The position numbers were made by a program, and so were the translations under genes. A stretch of DNA of 64,000 bases, from positions 124,001-188,000 of the forward strand of contig NZ_JAGTIS010000008.1 of NCBI RefSeq assembly GCF_018704125.1, in the 5' to 3' direction. The notes below the pieces were generated by a model. That model ran no database searches, was not told where the DNA came from, and saw only the letters and a list, made by a program, of their open reading frames with translations. Source of the DNA: Metapseudomonas boanensis. Its GTDB lineage: Bacteria; Pseudomonadota; Gammaproteobacteria; Pseudomonadales; Pseudomonadaceae. Each line of letters begins with the position of its first letter. The first letter of the stretch is position 1. Positions 1 to 7,579 of this stretch are shown piece after piece.

Positions 1-1
1 C

Positions 2-169
2 TGGTCAGATATCCGCACCCTGACCACGCTTCACCGCCGCCCGCTGGAGGGCACCGACCAGCTCCCGCCCGCGCTCGGCGGCCTGATCCGGTCAGGGGCC
101 GCGCTCCCGGCTCGTCGGAACAGCTCCACCGTTCCGGCGAACGGAAGCACGGGCGCAGCGCACCCTTGA
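2..169 (+). CDS. C-terminal fragment of an unidentified, probably phage, protein
   Basis: An open frame enters from the left edge and ends at TGA 167-169, giving 55 residues without a start. Almost all third positions are G or C, as in real genes here, while the overlapping frames look non-coding. No domain is recognisable in this tail, which is rich in Pro, Ala and Ser. It lies upstream of a Pf-type replication initiator. In P. aeruginosa Pf phages the gene at that place encodes the Zot-like assembly ATPase, so a divergent Zot C-terminus is possible, but that is inference from position only. Confidence 0.4.
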   Translation, partial: WSDIRTLTTLHRRPLEGTDQLPPALGGLIRSGAALPARRNSSTVPANGSTGAAHP

Positions 170-637
170 CCGCCCTCCTGCCCGAACAGCCTCGGCTGGG
201 GAGTGCGGGGCCGCTTCACCGCCCCGCGCTCCCGAGCCCTCGGCGGCAAGAGCGGGATGACAAGGGCAGCGCCCTTGGTGTTTTCAGTGTCCTGCTCTGC
301 GCCCTGCCGCTCTTCGCTGCACTGGCCGCCCCGCCCCGGGTTCAGTTCCGGGACCCACCGCCTCCGCTGGAAAGCCTGCTGTTCCTCTGTTGGTTCGAAA
401 GCCCTTCCCCATCCATCACGTCGATAAGCCCTCCCAGGGTGAATGTGAGTACCCGAGCGCTCGCACGTTTTGCACGGATAGCCGCGCAGCGGGTATCCGC
501 GCAAACGCGTGAGCGCGGGAGGGCTCCCGCGTGCGGGTGGGACCCGCGCTCAAGCGGCCTGCCGGACGTCCCTGTAGCACGTCCTATCAATGGCTTAACG
601 CCGTTTCAATTCGTGTCATTTCATGGAGTTTGACGAC
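170..637. other. Non-coding gap of 468 bp upstream of the phage replication gene
   Basis: No convincing gene is visible. Frames that stay open on either strand run through strong hairpins and lack ribosome binding sites. The right part holds three consecutive stem-loops (476-498, 514-531, 533-547), listed separately. In filamentous phages such intergenic regions hold the replication origins and the packaging signal, so that role is plausible but unproven here. Confidence 0.5.
476..547. repeat. Cluster of three tandem hairpins; candidate phage origin or packaging signal
   Basis: Hairpin 1 (476-498) pairs GGATA-x-CCGC with GCGG-x-TATCC around a 3-nt loop: nine pairs and one mismatch. Hairpin 2 (514-531) has the arms CGCGGGA and TCCCGCG around GGGC. 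Hairpin 3 (533-547) has GCGGGT and ACCCGC around GGG. They lie 90-160 bp before the replication initiator. Closely packed stems next to a rolling-circle Rep gene resemble the intergenic region of filamentous phages. Attenuation of the rep transcript is an alternative. Confidence 0.4.
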
Positions 638-1921
638 ATGAGAAAAGCCGTAGACCAGATTCGCGTCGATTTGCAGACCGGCCAGGAGTGCCGGAACTCC
701 CGCCTGTTCTTCGACCCGAAGGCAGCCCGCATGACCAACCTGTCGAAGGTCCGCCTGTTGGGCTGTCGCGTCGACACCGTGCGCCAGTTGTACCGGGGCA
801 TGGTCCGCCCCGAGGTGCTGGCCCTGTTCGAGGAAAGCGGTCTGGTCAGCTTTGCCGGGCACCAGTGGCATGCCGGGCGCGTGAGCCGGGATTCCGGCTA
901 CCAGTACAAGCTGCAGAACAACGACCTGGGCTTTGTGCTGCTGCTGAAGAACTTCAACGTGAAGGCCGATGTGATCGGCGCGCACATGAAGATCGAGGTC
1001 AGTCCTCACGCCATCCAGTCGAGCCCGCCAGACGTGCTGCAGGAGTGGATGGACCGCTTCGCCAAGGCCGCCCTGGAGTGCATGGAGGCCAACCAGTGCG
1101 CCGTGCACCTCGCCCTGGACGTGCAAGGCTGGCAACCCCCGAAGGACCTGATGGACCGTCTGCTCTGCCGCGCCCGGACCCGCCGCAGCATCACCGGCAT
1201 CAACGAAGTGTTCTATGACGGGGAAGCCGTCTCCTACGGCAACGGCCAGTCCTTCCTGTTCGGTTCCGCCTCGGGCATGCAGCTCGCCATCTACGACAAG
1301 ACCCTGCAGGCCTACAGCATCGACAAGCTCGACTACTGGCAGTCGGTGTGGAAGACCATGGACAACCCCTTCGCCCCCGACGACGACCAGAACTACGACG
1401 CCAAGGCCCCGGTGTGGCGGGTGGAGCTGCGCTTCCACCACTCCATCGTCCAGCAGTTTGCCGACGGCTCGGCCAGCATGGACACCGGCGCCATGATCGA
1501 CAGCCGCACCTACCGCGAACTGGCCCCGCACCTGGACGGACTGTTCCAGTACGGCCTGGAGTCCTTCCGGCTGTGCTCCAGCAAGGGCGTGTTCGATGCG
1601 TTCTGGACCCTGCTGCGCCAGGACACGAAGGTTTCCGTGCCGGCCGTGTCCCTCGCCGGCCGTACCCACTACAAGCGCCACTACAAGACCTCGCAGGGCT
1701 TCTCCGGGAAGAACGTGGACCTGTTCATCGGCAACTTCATCAGCCTGGTGGCGCGTGAGCGGGTCGGGGCAAAAAAGGCCTTTGCCAGCCTCCGTAACTG
1801 GGAGTGCTGGCCGGTGATCCGTGACCACTACGCCCACAAGGGCATGGATGAGCGGGCCCTCTACAAACGCATCAAACAGCTCCTGGAGGAACGCGTCGTC
1901 CGATGGGGGCGAGCCGTCTGA
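638..1921 (+). CDS. Filamentous-phage replication initiation protein (Pf-like, Rep_trans family)
   Basis: A 427-residue protein resembling the replication initiator of Pseudomonas Pf phages, which nicks the double-stranded form to start rolling-circle replication. Visible family features are an HLALDVQGW strand near residue 155, a QLAIYDKTLQA segment near 220 and VWRVELRFHHS near 265, as in replication initiation factors (PF02486). I chose ATG 638 because GGAG at 625-628 lies nine bases before it; ATG 623 is in frame but has no upstream ribosome site. Its TGA overlaps the integrase ATG (TGATG at 1919-1923), so the two are probably translationally coupled. Length and neighbour match the Pf arrangement in which this gene directly precedes int. 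Confidence 0.85.
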   Translation: MRKAVDQIRVDLQTGQECRNSRLFFDPKAARMTNLSKVRLLGCRVDTVRQLYRGMVRPEVLALFEESGLVSFAGHQWHAGRVSRDSGYQYKLQNNDLGFVLLLKNFNVKADVIGAHMKIEVSPHAIQSSPPDVLQEWMDRFAKAALECMEANQCAVHLALDVQGWQPPKDLMDRLLCRARTRRSITGINEVFYDGEAVSYGNGQSFLFGSASGMQLAIYDKTLQAYSIDKLDYWQSVWKTMDNPFAPDDDQNYDAKAPVWRVELRFHHSIVQQFADGSASMDTGAMIDSRTYRELAPHLDGLFQYGLESFRLCSSKGVFDAFWTLLRQDTKVSVPAVSLAGRTHYKRHYKTSQGFSGKNVDLFIGNFISLVARERVGAKKAFASLRNWECWPVIRDHYAHKGMDERALYKRIKQLLEERVVRWGRAV

Positions 1922-2934
1922 TGGCCATCGAGCAACTGCCTGACGGCCGCTGGAAAGTCGATACCGAGCCCATCAAGGGCAAACGCTTCCGCAAGACGGT
2001 GAAAACCAAGGCTGAAGCCCTGCGCTTCGAAGCCACCTGCCGAGCCAAGGTGATTGATGCTCCCGACTGGTCACCGCGGCCCAAGGACACACGACGACTC
2101 CTGGACCTGATCGACCGCTGGGCCGTGCTGCATGCCCACACGCTGGCGGATGGGGAAGCACGGCGACGCCTGCTCGACTCCATGGCCAAGGACCTGGGCA
2201 ACCCGATTGCCGTGCGGATGACGGGCAAAGATTACGCCGAGTACCGCGCCTCGATGCTCAAGAAGGGAGCGAATCCGAAGACGCTGAACAACCGGCTCGC
2301 CTACCTTCGCGCGGTGTTCAACGTGCTGTTCCAGCTGGAAGAGATCGACTACCCCAACCCGCTTGCCCGGGTACGCCCACTGCGCCTGCAGGAGCGAGAG
2401 CTGGCCTATCTGAACGATGACCAGGTCCAACAACTCTTTGCAGTTATCCACAAGCGCTGCAAGACGCCCCACGTCGCCATGATCGCGGCGATCTGCCTGT
2501 CTACCGGCGCTCGATGGGGTGAAGCGCAGGCCCTGACCCCGCACCAGGTCAAGGATGGGCGGGTGCTGTTCGTGAATACCAAGGGCAAGCGAACCCGCTC
2601 GGTGCCGATCGATCCCGTCCTGGAGCAACGCATCCTGGAACACTTCAAGCGGCATGGCCTGTTTTCGAAGTGCCTCAACAGCTTCGACCAGACCTTGGGC
2701 GTATCCGGTTTGCCGATTCCTGCCGGGCAGTCGTCACACGTGCTACGGCATACCTTCGCCAGCCGATTTGTGATGAACGGCGGCAACATACTTACGCTTC
2801 AGCGGATTTTGGGGCACACGTCGCTGGCGATGACGATGCGCTATGCGCACCTCGCGCCTGATCACTTGCAGGACGCGGTGAGATTCGGCCCTGTCCCCGA
2901 CTTTCGACAGTTCTTCGACAGTTGGCCGACCTGA
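1921..2934 (+). CDS. int: Phage tyrosine integrase
   Basis: A 337-residue tyrosine recombinase that would integrate and excise the prophage. The N-terminus (about 1-60, starting MAIEQLPDGRWKV) looks like an arm-type DNA-binding domain, and a SAM-like core-binding domain spans about 65-150. The catalytic set is present: Arg in STGARWGEA near 200, Lys in NTKGKRTRS near 225, HVLRH near 283, LGHTS near 307 and the nucleophile Tyr in MRYAHLAP near 316. An in-frame ATG at 1903 exists, but ATG 1921 overlapping the rep stop is preferred. The gene points at the 3' end of tRNA-Ser 53 bp downstream, the usual integrase-attachment layout. It appears intact. Confidence 0.92.
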   Translation: MAIEQLPDGRWKVDTEPIKGKRFRKTVKTKAEALRFEATCRAKVIDAPDWSPRPKDTRRLLDLIDRWAVLHAHTLADGEARRRLLDSMAKDLGNPIAVRMTGKDYAEYRASMLKKGANPKTLNNRLAYLRAVFNVLFQLEEIDYPNPLARVRPLRLQERELAYLNDDQVQQLFAVIHKRCKTPHVAMIAAICLSTGARWGEAQALTPHQVKDGRVLFVNTKGKRTRSVPIDPVLEQRILEHFKRHGLFSKCLNSFDQTLGVSGLPIPAGQSSHVLRHTFASRFVMNGGNILTLQRILGHTSLAMTMRYAHLAPDHLQDAVRFGPVPDFRQFFDSWPT

Positions 2935-2941
2935 AAAACAA

Positions 2942-2974
2942 AAGCCCCCGAAACTCTAGGAATTTCAGGGGCTT
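2942..2974 (-). terminator. Rho-independent terminator of tRNA-Ser
   Basis: The arms AAGCCCC (2942-2948) and GGGGCTT (2968-2974), extended by GAAA/TTTC, form a stem. On the minus strand the stem is followed by CTTTTGTTTTT, a proper U-tract for transcripts coming from tRNA-Ser. It also lies between the convergent int gene and the tRNA. Confidence 0.75.
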
Positions 2975-2986
2975 AGGCTACGTATA

Positions 2987-3076
2987 TGGCGGGAAGATAG
3001 GGATTTGAACCCTAGGTGCCATTGCTGACACAACGGATTTCGAATCCGTCCCGTTCGGCCACTCCGGCATCTTCCC
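2987..3076 (-). tRNA. tRNA-Ser (anticodon CGA), probable prophage attachment site
   Basis: A 90-nt tRNA with encoded CCA. The acceptor stem GGGAAGA pairs with TCTTCCC, the anticodon loop reads ATTCGAAAT (CGA), a long variable arm typical of serine tRNAs follows, and the T-loop is GGTTCAAATCC. Its 3' end faces the Pf-like integrase, so integration most likely occurred in the 3' part of this gene and left the tRNA intact. The matching repeat at the other prophage end would be outside the window. The same serine tRNA flanks purC in P. aeruginosa. Confidence 0.95.
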
Positions 3077-3088
3077 GTAGCGGCGCGC

Positions 3089-3117
3089 ATGATATCAGCT
3101 CAGAGGGCATTGGCGAA
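3089..3117 (-). promoter_or_regulatory. Candidate promoter of tRNA-Ser
   Basis: On the minus strand a TATCAT -10 (3089-3094) is preceded after 17 bp by a weak TTCGCC -35 (3112-3117). The -10 lies 12 bp before the tRNA 5' end. Confidence 0.4.
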
Positions 3118-3215
3118 GCCCGAAAAGCGATTTTTTCGCGTGGTTTCAGATGGTTGCGTGGTGAGACAGGGTTGGCACGCGCATTTGAAGTATTGAAGTA
3201 CCTGATACAGGTTGG

Positions 3216-3237
3216 GTTGGGCGAAGCAAAGCCCAAC
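3216..3237. repeat. Intergenic hairpin repeat
   Basis: A perfect inverted repeat, GTTGGGC (3216-3222) and GCCCAAC (3231-3237) around an 8-nt loop, of the kind scattered between pseudomonad genes. It lies between tRNA-Ser and the convergent end of purC. No U-tract follows it on either strand. Confidence 0.5.
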
Positions 3238-3302
3238 GGGGCGCGGGAGATTGGCATCCCTCACGCCCGCCCCTCTCGCAGAGAGAGGAGAGATACGACC
3301 CG

Positions 3303-4172
3303 TCAGGACGTCAGTTTGGTCAGGGCTTCGCGGTATTTGTCGGCGGTCTTCTGCGCGACTTCGGCAGGCACGGCCGGAGCTGGCGGCTCTTTGTTCCAGC
3401 CGGTAGATTCCAGCCAGTCGCGAACGAATTGTTTGTCGAAGCTGGGCGGGTTCTTGCCTTCGACGTAGCTTTCTACCGGCCAGAAGCGGCTGGAGTCAGG
3501 AGTCAGCACCTCATCCATCAGGGTCAGGGTGCCGTCTTCATCGAGGCCGAATTCGAACTTGGTGTCTGCGATGATAATGCCGCGAGTGGCAGCGTATTCG
3601 ACGGCCGTGCTGTAGAGGGCGATGGCGGTGTCGCGCACCTTGGCCGCCAGCTCTTTGCCGATGATGGCTTCGCACTGTTCGAAGGAGATGTTCTCGTCAT
3701 GGTCGCCGACAGCGGCCTTGGTCGAGGGGGTGAAGATCGGCTGGGGCAGCTTGGAGGCTTCTTTCAGACCGGCCGGCAGTTGAATGCCGCAGACGGTGCC
3801 GGTCTTCTGGTATTCCTTCCAGCCGGAACCAACGATGTAGCCACGCACGATAGCTTCGACTGCAACCGGTTTGAGACGCTTGGCCACCACTGCGCGGCCT
3901 TCCACCAGCGGCAACTCGGCGGCCGGCACGACGTCTTCCACCCTGTCACCAGTGAAGTGGTTGGGCACCAGACCGATGAGTTTGTCGAACCAGAAGTTGG
4001 AGATGGCGGTGAGGATCTTGCCCTTTTCCGGAATCGGCTGATCGAGGATCACGTCAAATGCAGAGAGGCGGTCGGTCGCGACCATCAGCATGCGCTTGGC
4101 ATCGATTTCGTAGAGGTCGCGGACCTTGCCCGAGTAGATTTTCTTCAGGCTCAGAGTGGTGGGAGTGCTCAT
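3303..4172 (-). CDS. purC: SAICAR synthase, long form
   Basis: Phosphoribosylaminoimidazole-succinocarboxamide synthase joins CAIR and aspartate using ATP in purine biosynthesis. The 289-residue protein shows SGKVRDLYE near 14, [16 protein letters not shown] near 36, the long-form segment [16 protein letters not shown] near 106, and DTKFEFGL and [13 protein letters not shown] near 200-225. This is the ~290-300 residue subfamily seen in yeast and beta-proteobacteria. P. aeruginosa PurC is about 236 residues and differs in sequence. The locus (next to tRNA-Ser, bamC and dapA) is nevertheless the normal purC place, suggesting gene replacement or an old paralogue. It ends 230 bp from the tRNA and follows bamC after a hairpin. 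Confidence 0.95.
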   Translation of the reverse strand: MSTPTTLSLKKIYSGKVRDLYEIDAKRMLMVATDRLSAFDVILDQPIPEKGKILTAISNFWFDKLIGLVPNHFTGDRVEDVVPAAELPLVEGRAVVAKRLKPVAVEAIVRGYIVGSGWKEYQKTGTVCGIQLPAGLKEASKLPQPIFTPSTKAAVGDHDENISFEQCEAIIGKELAAKVRDTAIALYSTAVEYAATRGIIIADTKFEFGLDEDGTLTLMDEVLTPDSSRFWPVESYVEGKNPPSFDKQFVRDWLESTGWNKEPPAPAVPAEVAQKTADKYREALTKLTS

Positions 4173-4201
4173 GTCGTTTTTCCGCCTATATCAAACGAAA
4201 C

Positions 4202-4225
4202 AGGCGAAACCCATGGGTTTCGCCT
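4202..4225. terminator. Stem-loop between bamC and purC
   Basis: A perfect 11-bp inverted repeat, AGGCGAAACCC/GGGTTTCGCCT, around an AT loop. On the minus strand it is followed by GTTTCGTTTG, a moderate U-tract, so it probably ends or attenuates the dapA-bamC transcript before purC. Confidence 0.6.
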
Positions 4226-4268
4226 TTCGGTTTCAACAGCCCGCCGCTGAGGAAGCGGCTAGCCAAGA

Positions 4269-5387
4269 TTAGCCGAGGTTTTCCTGGATCAGAGTCAGGA
4301 TGCGACGTGCCACATCGGCTGGCGCAACGGTGTTGATGTCCTTGTCCACGGTAACCTGCACGGTATCGCCAACCTGGGTCAGGCGAACTTGGTACCGCTC
4401 AGCGCGGGCATCGACCTCTTCCTGGCTTGGCTCGCCACCCCACAGGCTGGCGAAGAAGCCAGGCTTCTCATCCTTCTTCTCAGCACGCTCAGCCAGGTTG
4501 ATGTAGTAAACACCCAGGCTACGGTTGATGTCGTCGACGCGTACGTCGCCCGCTTCCAGGGCGCGACCGATGCTGGACCAGGAACGGTCAAAATCAGCGC
4601 CCAGGCTGAGCATGGGGTTGCCGTTGCCATCTTCGGACAGGGTTACGCGATTCGGTGCATCGAAATCACGTGCTGCCAGGAGGGAGACGGAACCGCCCTG
4701 CTCCGCACTGCGAGCCATGCTGGCAAGCATCTCATCGAGCAGCGCGGCCTCGAGGCTCGGGCTGTCGGAACGGCTCGGCCAATCGGTATCGGCGCTGCTG
4801 CCGGCAGGACGGGTGGTGGTCAGAACAAAGATTTCGCTGCTACCACGCTGCACGCCCGGCTCGATGCGAACACGAGCGCGCATTTCGCTGTTTGGCTCGA
4901 CACCGCTCACGCGGCTGCCGAGGCGGCGCGCCAGAGGAGCGGAAAGATGGTCTAGGCGTTGCCAGCTGGTACTGAATTCGCCGGTCTGCGGGCGCTCGTC
5001 GACGACGCCGAAGCCGCCATCTTCGAAGAACTGACGAGCAACCGGCCAGACTTCCGCAGGAGCACGCTGGGCGACTACCCAGCGAGATTCGCCGCTTTTT
5101 TGCAGGCTGTAGTCACTGACCTCGCCCTTGGCTTGCAGAGCCAGCGGACGCGGTACCTCGAATTCACCTTCAGCACGGCTGTCGGCGACGTTCATGGGCA
5201 CCGGCAGCAACGGGTCGATGCGCTTGGCTTCGACACTCGGGGGCATTTGCATGGGCGCAGTCTGGCGCGCTTCGAGGTAATCACTGCCGCGGTCGCGGAA
5301 GTAGCCGTCTTCGCCCCAAAGCCAGCCGCAACCGCTGGTGTTGGAGATAATCAGGGCGAGTGCGGAGAGTCCGGCCAGTCGCTTCAT
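4269..5387 (-). CDS. bamC: Outer-membrane assembly lipoprotein BamC
   Basis: A 372-residue lipoprotein component of the BAM complex that inserts beta-barrel proteins into the outer membrane. The N-terminus is a lipoprotein signal ending [10 protein letters not shown], with Cys at 20 (an atypical but acceptable lipobox). An unstructured stretch follows, then two helix-grip domains (about 95-215 and 245-365) including [20 protein letters not shown]. It lies 18 bp downstream of dapA, the conserved dapA-bamC operon of gamma-proteobacteria. Confidence 0.92.
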   Translation of the reverse strand: MKRLAGLSALALIISNTSGCGWLWGEDGYFRDRGSDYLEARQTAPMQMPPSVEAKRIDPLLPVPMNVADSRAEGEFEVPRPLALQAKGEVSDYSLQKSGESRWVVAQRAPAEVWPVARQFFEDGGFGVVDERPQTGEFSTSWQRLDHLSAPLARRLGSRVSGVEPNSEMRARVRIEPGVQRGSSEIFVLTTTRPAGSSADTDWPSRSDSPSLEAALLDEMLASMARSAEQGGSVSLLAARDFDAPNRVTLSEDGNGNPMLSLGADFDRSWSSIGRALEAGDVRVDDINRSLGVYYINLAERAEKKDEKPGFFASLWGGEPSQEEVDARAERYQVRLTQVGDTVQVTVDKDINTVAPADVARRILTLIQENLG

Positions 5388-5405
5388 GCGTAATGCTTCC
5401 TCGGA

Positions 5406-6284
5406 TTAAGCCAGAATGCCGGACTGGCGGAGTGCCTGACGCAGCGGTTCATGGCAACGCGGGCTGAGCCAGGTCAGCGGCAGGCGGATGCCATCGGGGA
5501 TCAGCCCCATTTCGTGGAGGGCCCACTTCACCGGAATCGGGTTGGACTCGATGAACAGCGCCTTGTGCAGCGGCATCAGCTTGTCGTTGATGGCGCGAGC
5601 GGTTTCGGCATCACCATGCATGGCAGCTGCGCAAAGGTCCGCCATGGCACGCGGGGCGACGTTGGCGGTCACCGAGATGTTACCTTTGCCACCCATCAGC
5701 ATCAGTTCGACGGCAGTGGCATCGTCACCGGAGTAGACGAGGAAGTCCTTGCTGACACGATCCAGGACTTCCTGGCCGCGCTGCAGGTCGCCGGTGGCTT
5801 CCTTGATACCGATGATGTTGCCGATCTTCGACAGGCGCTCGACGGTCTCCGGAAGCATGTCGCAAACGGTGCGGCCCGGTACGTTGTAGAGGATCTGCGG
5901 AATGGCCACCGCTTCGGCGATGTGGCGGAAATGCTGGTACAGGCCTTCCTGGGTCGGCTTGTTGTAGTACGGCGTCACCAGCAGGCAGGCGTCAGCGCCG
6001 ACCTGCTTGGCCGCATTGGTGAGTTCCACCGACTCGCGGGTGGAGTTGCCACCGGTGCCGGCGATGACCGGGATGCGGCCATTGACCTGATCCACCACGC
6101 GGCGGATCACTTCTACGTGTTCACTGACATCCAGCGTAGCGGACTCACCCGTGGTGCCGACCGCGACGATAGCGTTGGTGCCCTCTTGGAGATGGAAGTC
6201 CACAAGCTTGGTCAGGCTGTCCCAGTCCAGTTGACCCTGTGCATCCATGGGCGTAACCAGTGCCACCATACTGCCCGCAATCAT
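5406..6284 (-). CDS. dapA: 4-hydroxy-tetrahydrodipicolinate synthase
   Basis: This enzyme condenses pyruvate with aspartate semialdehyde, the first committed step towards diaminopimelate and lysine. The 292-residue TIM barrel carries GTTGESATL near 44, YYNKPTQEG near 106, YNVPGRT near 133 and the Schiff-base lysine in GIKEATGDL near 161. The length is standard. The gene starts 178 bp from the divergent gcvR gene and is followed by bamC. Confidence 0.98.
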   Translation of the reverse strand: MIAGSMVALVTPMDAQGQLDWDSLTKLVDFHLQEGTNAIVAVGTTGESATLDVSEHVEVIRRVVDQVNGRIPVIAGTGGNSTRESVELTNAAKQVGADACLLVTPYYNKPTQEGLYQHFRHIAEAVAIPQILYNVPGRTVCDMLPETVERLSKIGNIIGIKEATGDLQRGQEVLDRVSKDFLVYSGDDATAVELMLMGGKGNISVTANVAPRAMADLCAAAMHGDAETARAINDKLMPLHKALFIESNPIPVKWALHEMGLIPDGIRLPLTWLSPRCHEPLRQALRQSGILA

Positions 6285-6462
6285 GCAACCGCTCCTGCCG
6301 GAAAAAGAGAGCCGTAATGGTACTGTCGCCTATGGCCTTGCACAAGCTGAGCGCACGGCCGTCAAACAGGTCGAAGCATTTCCCTCGGCGGCGCTTTTCG
6401 CTAACCTTTCCGGTTTGAACAGTGCGGCCCCGCCCGCCCTCCCCTCGCTTTAGGAATGCTGC

Positions 6463-7020
6463 ATGTCCACCACCCCGCCCCGCGAACAATTCCTTGTGAT
6501 CAGTGCCCTTGGCCGCAACCCGATGGAGCTGACCAATGTGCTGTGCCGTGCCAGCCAGGAAAACCGCTGCGCAGTGGTCAGCAGCCGACTGACTCGCCAT
6601 GGTGAGTACTGCGCCCTGGTGGTCCAGGTGTCCGGCACTTGGGATGGCCTGGCGCGCCTGGAGTCCGGTCTGCCGATTCTCGCCAAACGCCATGCGTTCA
6701 CCGCCAATGTGGTACGCAGCAGCGCGTTGGAGCCACGTCCGCAATCGTTGCCGTACGTCGCCTATGTCAGCGCAGTTTATCGCCCCGACATCCTCAATGA
6801 GCTGTGCCAGTTCTTCATTGATCACCGCGTCGAGCTGGAAAGCCTTACCTGCGACACTTATCAGGCGCCGCAGACCAACGGCACCATGCTCAATGCGACC
6901 ATCACAGTGACATTACCCGCCGGTACGCAGATCAGTTGGCTGCGCGACCAGTTCCTGGATTTCGCCGACGCGCTCAACCTGGATGCACTGATCGAACCGT
7001 GGCGCCCGCAACATCCTTGA
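6463..7020 (+). CDS. gcvR: GcvR-like ACT-domain regulator
   Basis: A 185-residue protein with two ACT-type domains (about 8-80 and 95-175), as in GcvR, which in E. coli binds GcvA and represses the glycine cleavage operon. Visible segments are QFLVISALGRNPMELTNVLC at the start of the first ACT domain and YVAYVSAVYRPDILNELCQF at the start of the second. It is divergent from dapA and precedes bcp by 13 bp, probably in one transcript. The regulatory target in Pseudomonas is inferred, not shown by the sequence. Confidence 0.88.
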   Translation: MSTTPPREQFLVISALGRNPMELTNVLCRASQENRCAVVSSRLTRHGEYCALVVQVSGTWDGLARLESGLPILAKRHAFTANVVRSSALEPRPQSLPYVAYVSAVYRPDILNELCQFFIDHRVELESLTCDTYQAPQTNGTMLNATITVTLPAGTQISWLRDQFLDFADALNLDALIEPWRPQHP

Positions 7021-7033
7021 AGGAGCAGCAGAC

Positions 7034-7507
7034 ATGGCAGTAGCCCTGAATACACCCGTTTCCGAGTTTGTCGTCCAAGCCACCAGCGGCCAGCAGGTGA
7101 GCCTCTCCGCGCTCAAAGGCAAGCAGGTGGTGATCTACTTCTATCCAAAGGACAGCACACCGGGATGCACCACCGAGGGTCAGGGCTTCCGCGACCAGTA
7201 CAGTGCTTTCCAGGCCGCCAATACCGTGGTGTTCGGCGTCTCGCGCGACAGCCTGAAGTCTCACGAGAACTTCAAGTGCAAGCAGGAGTTCCCCTTCGAG
7301 CTGATTTCCGACCCGGACGAAGCGCTCTGCCAGTTGTTCGACGTGATCAAGCTGAAGAAGCTCTATGGCAAGGAGTACCTGGGCGTGGACCGCAGTACCT
7401 TCCTGATCGACAAGGAAGGCGTGCTTCGCCAGGAATGGCGAGGCGTGAAAGTGCCCGGCCACGTGGATGCGGTACTCGCCTCTGCCCAGACACTAAACAA
7501 GGGCTGA
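7034..7507 (+). CDS. bcp: Peroxiredoxin Q / Bcp
   Basis: A 157-residue thiol peroxidase reducing hydrogen and organic peroxides. The peroxidatic cysteine is Cys45 in DSTPGCTTEG. The residue five positions later is Gln50, not the Cys seen in E. coli Bcp. Other cysteines are Cys82 and Cys99, and the Cys45-Cys82 spacing recalls the helix-3 type Bcp of Xanthomonas, where a distant cysteine resolves. The gene follows gcvR closely and is closed by a strong terminator. Confidence 0.96.
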   Translation: MAVALNTPVSEFVVQATSGQQVSLSALKGKQVVIYFYPKDSTPGCTTEGQGFRDQYSAFQAANTVVFGVSRDSLKSHENFKCKQEFPFELISDPDEALCQLFDVIKLKKLYGKEYLGVDRSTFLIDKEGVLRQEWRGVKVPGHVDAVLASAQTLNKG

Positions 7508-7525
7508 TCCGCCCGACGAAAGCAA

Positions 7526-7555
7526 AAAAGGCCGCGACCTCCATCGCGGCCTTTT
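7526..7555. terminator. Bidirectional terminator between bcp and bepA
   Basis: The inverted repeat AAAAGGCCGCGA / TCGCGGCCTTTT with a 6-nt loop gives a U-tract on both strands between two convergent genes. Confidence 0.9.
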
Positions 7556-7579
7556 CGTTTCCAGAAGACGTAGACGGGG

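Noticed and set aside
166-633. 155-codon open frame (TTG start) before the phage rep gene
   Set aside because: It runs through the hairpin cluster, overlaps the rep start, has no ribosome site and its composition resembles a shadow frame of GC-rich DNA.
587-1837. Long minus-strand open frame over the rep gene
   Set aside because: It mirrors the coding frame of rep, a common effect of high GC; the His/Val-rich product resembles no family.
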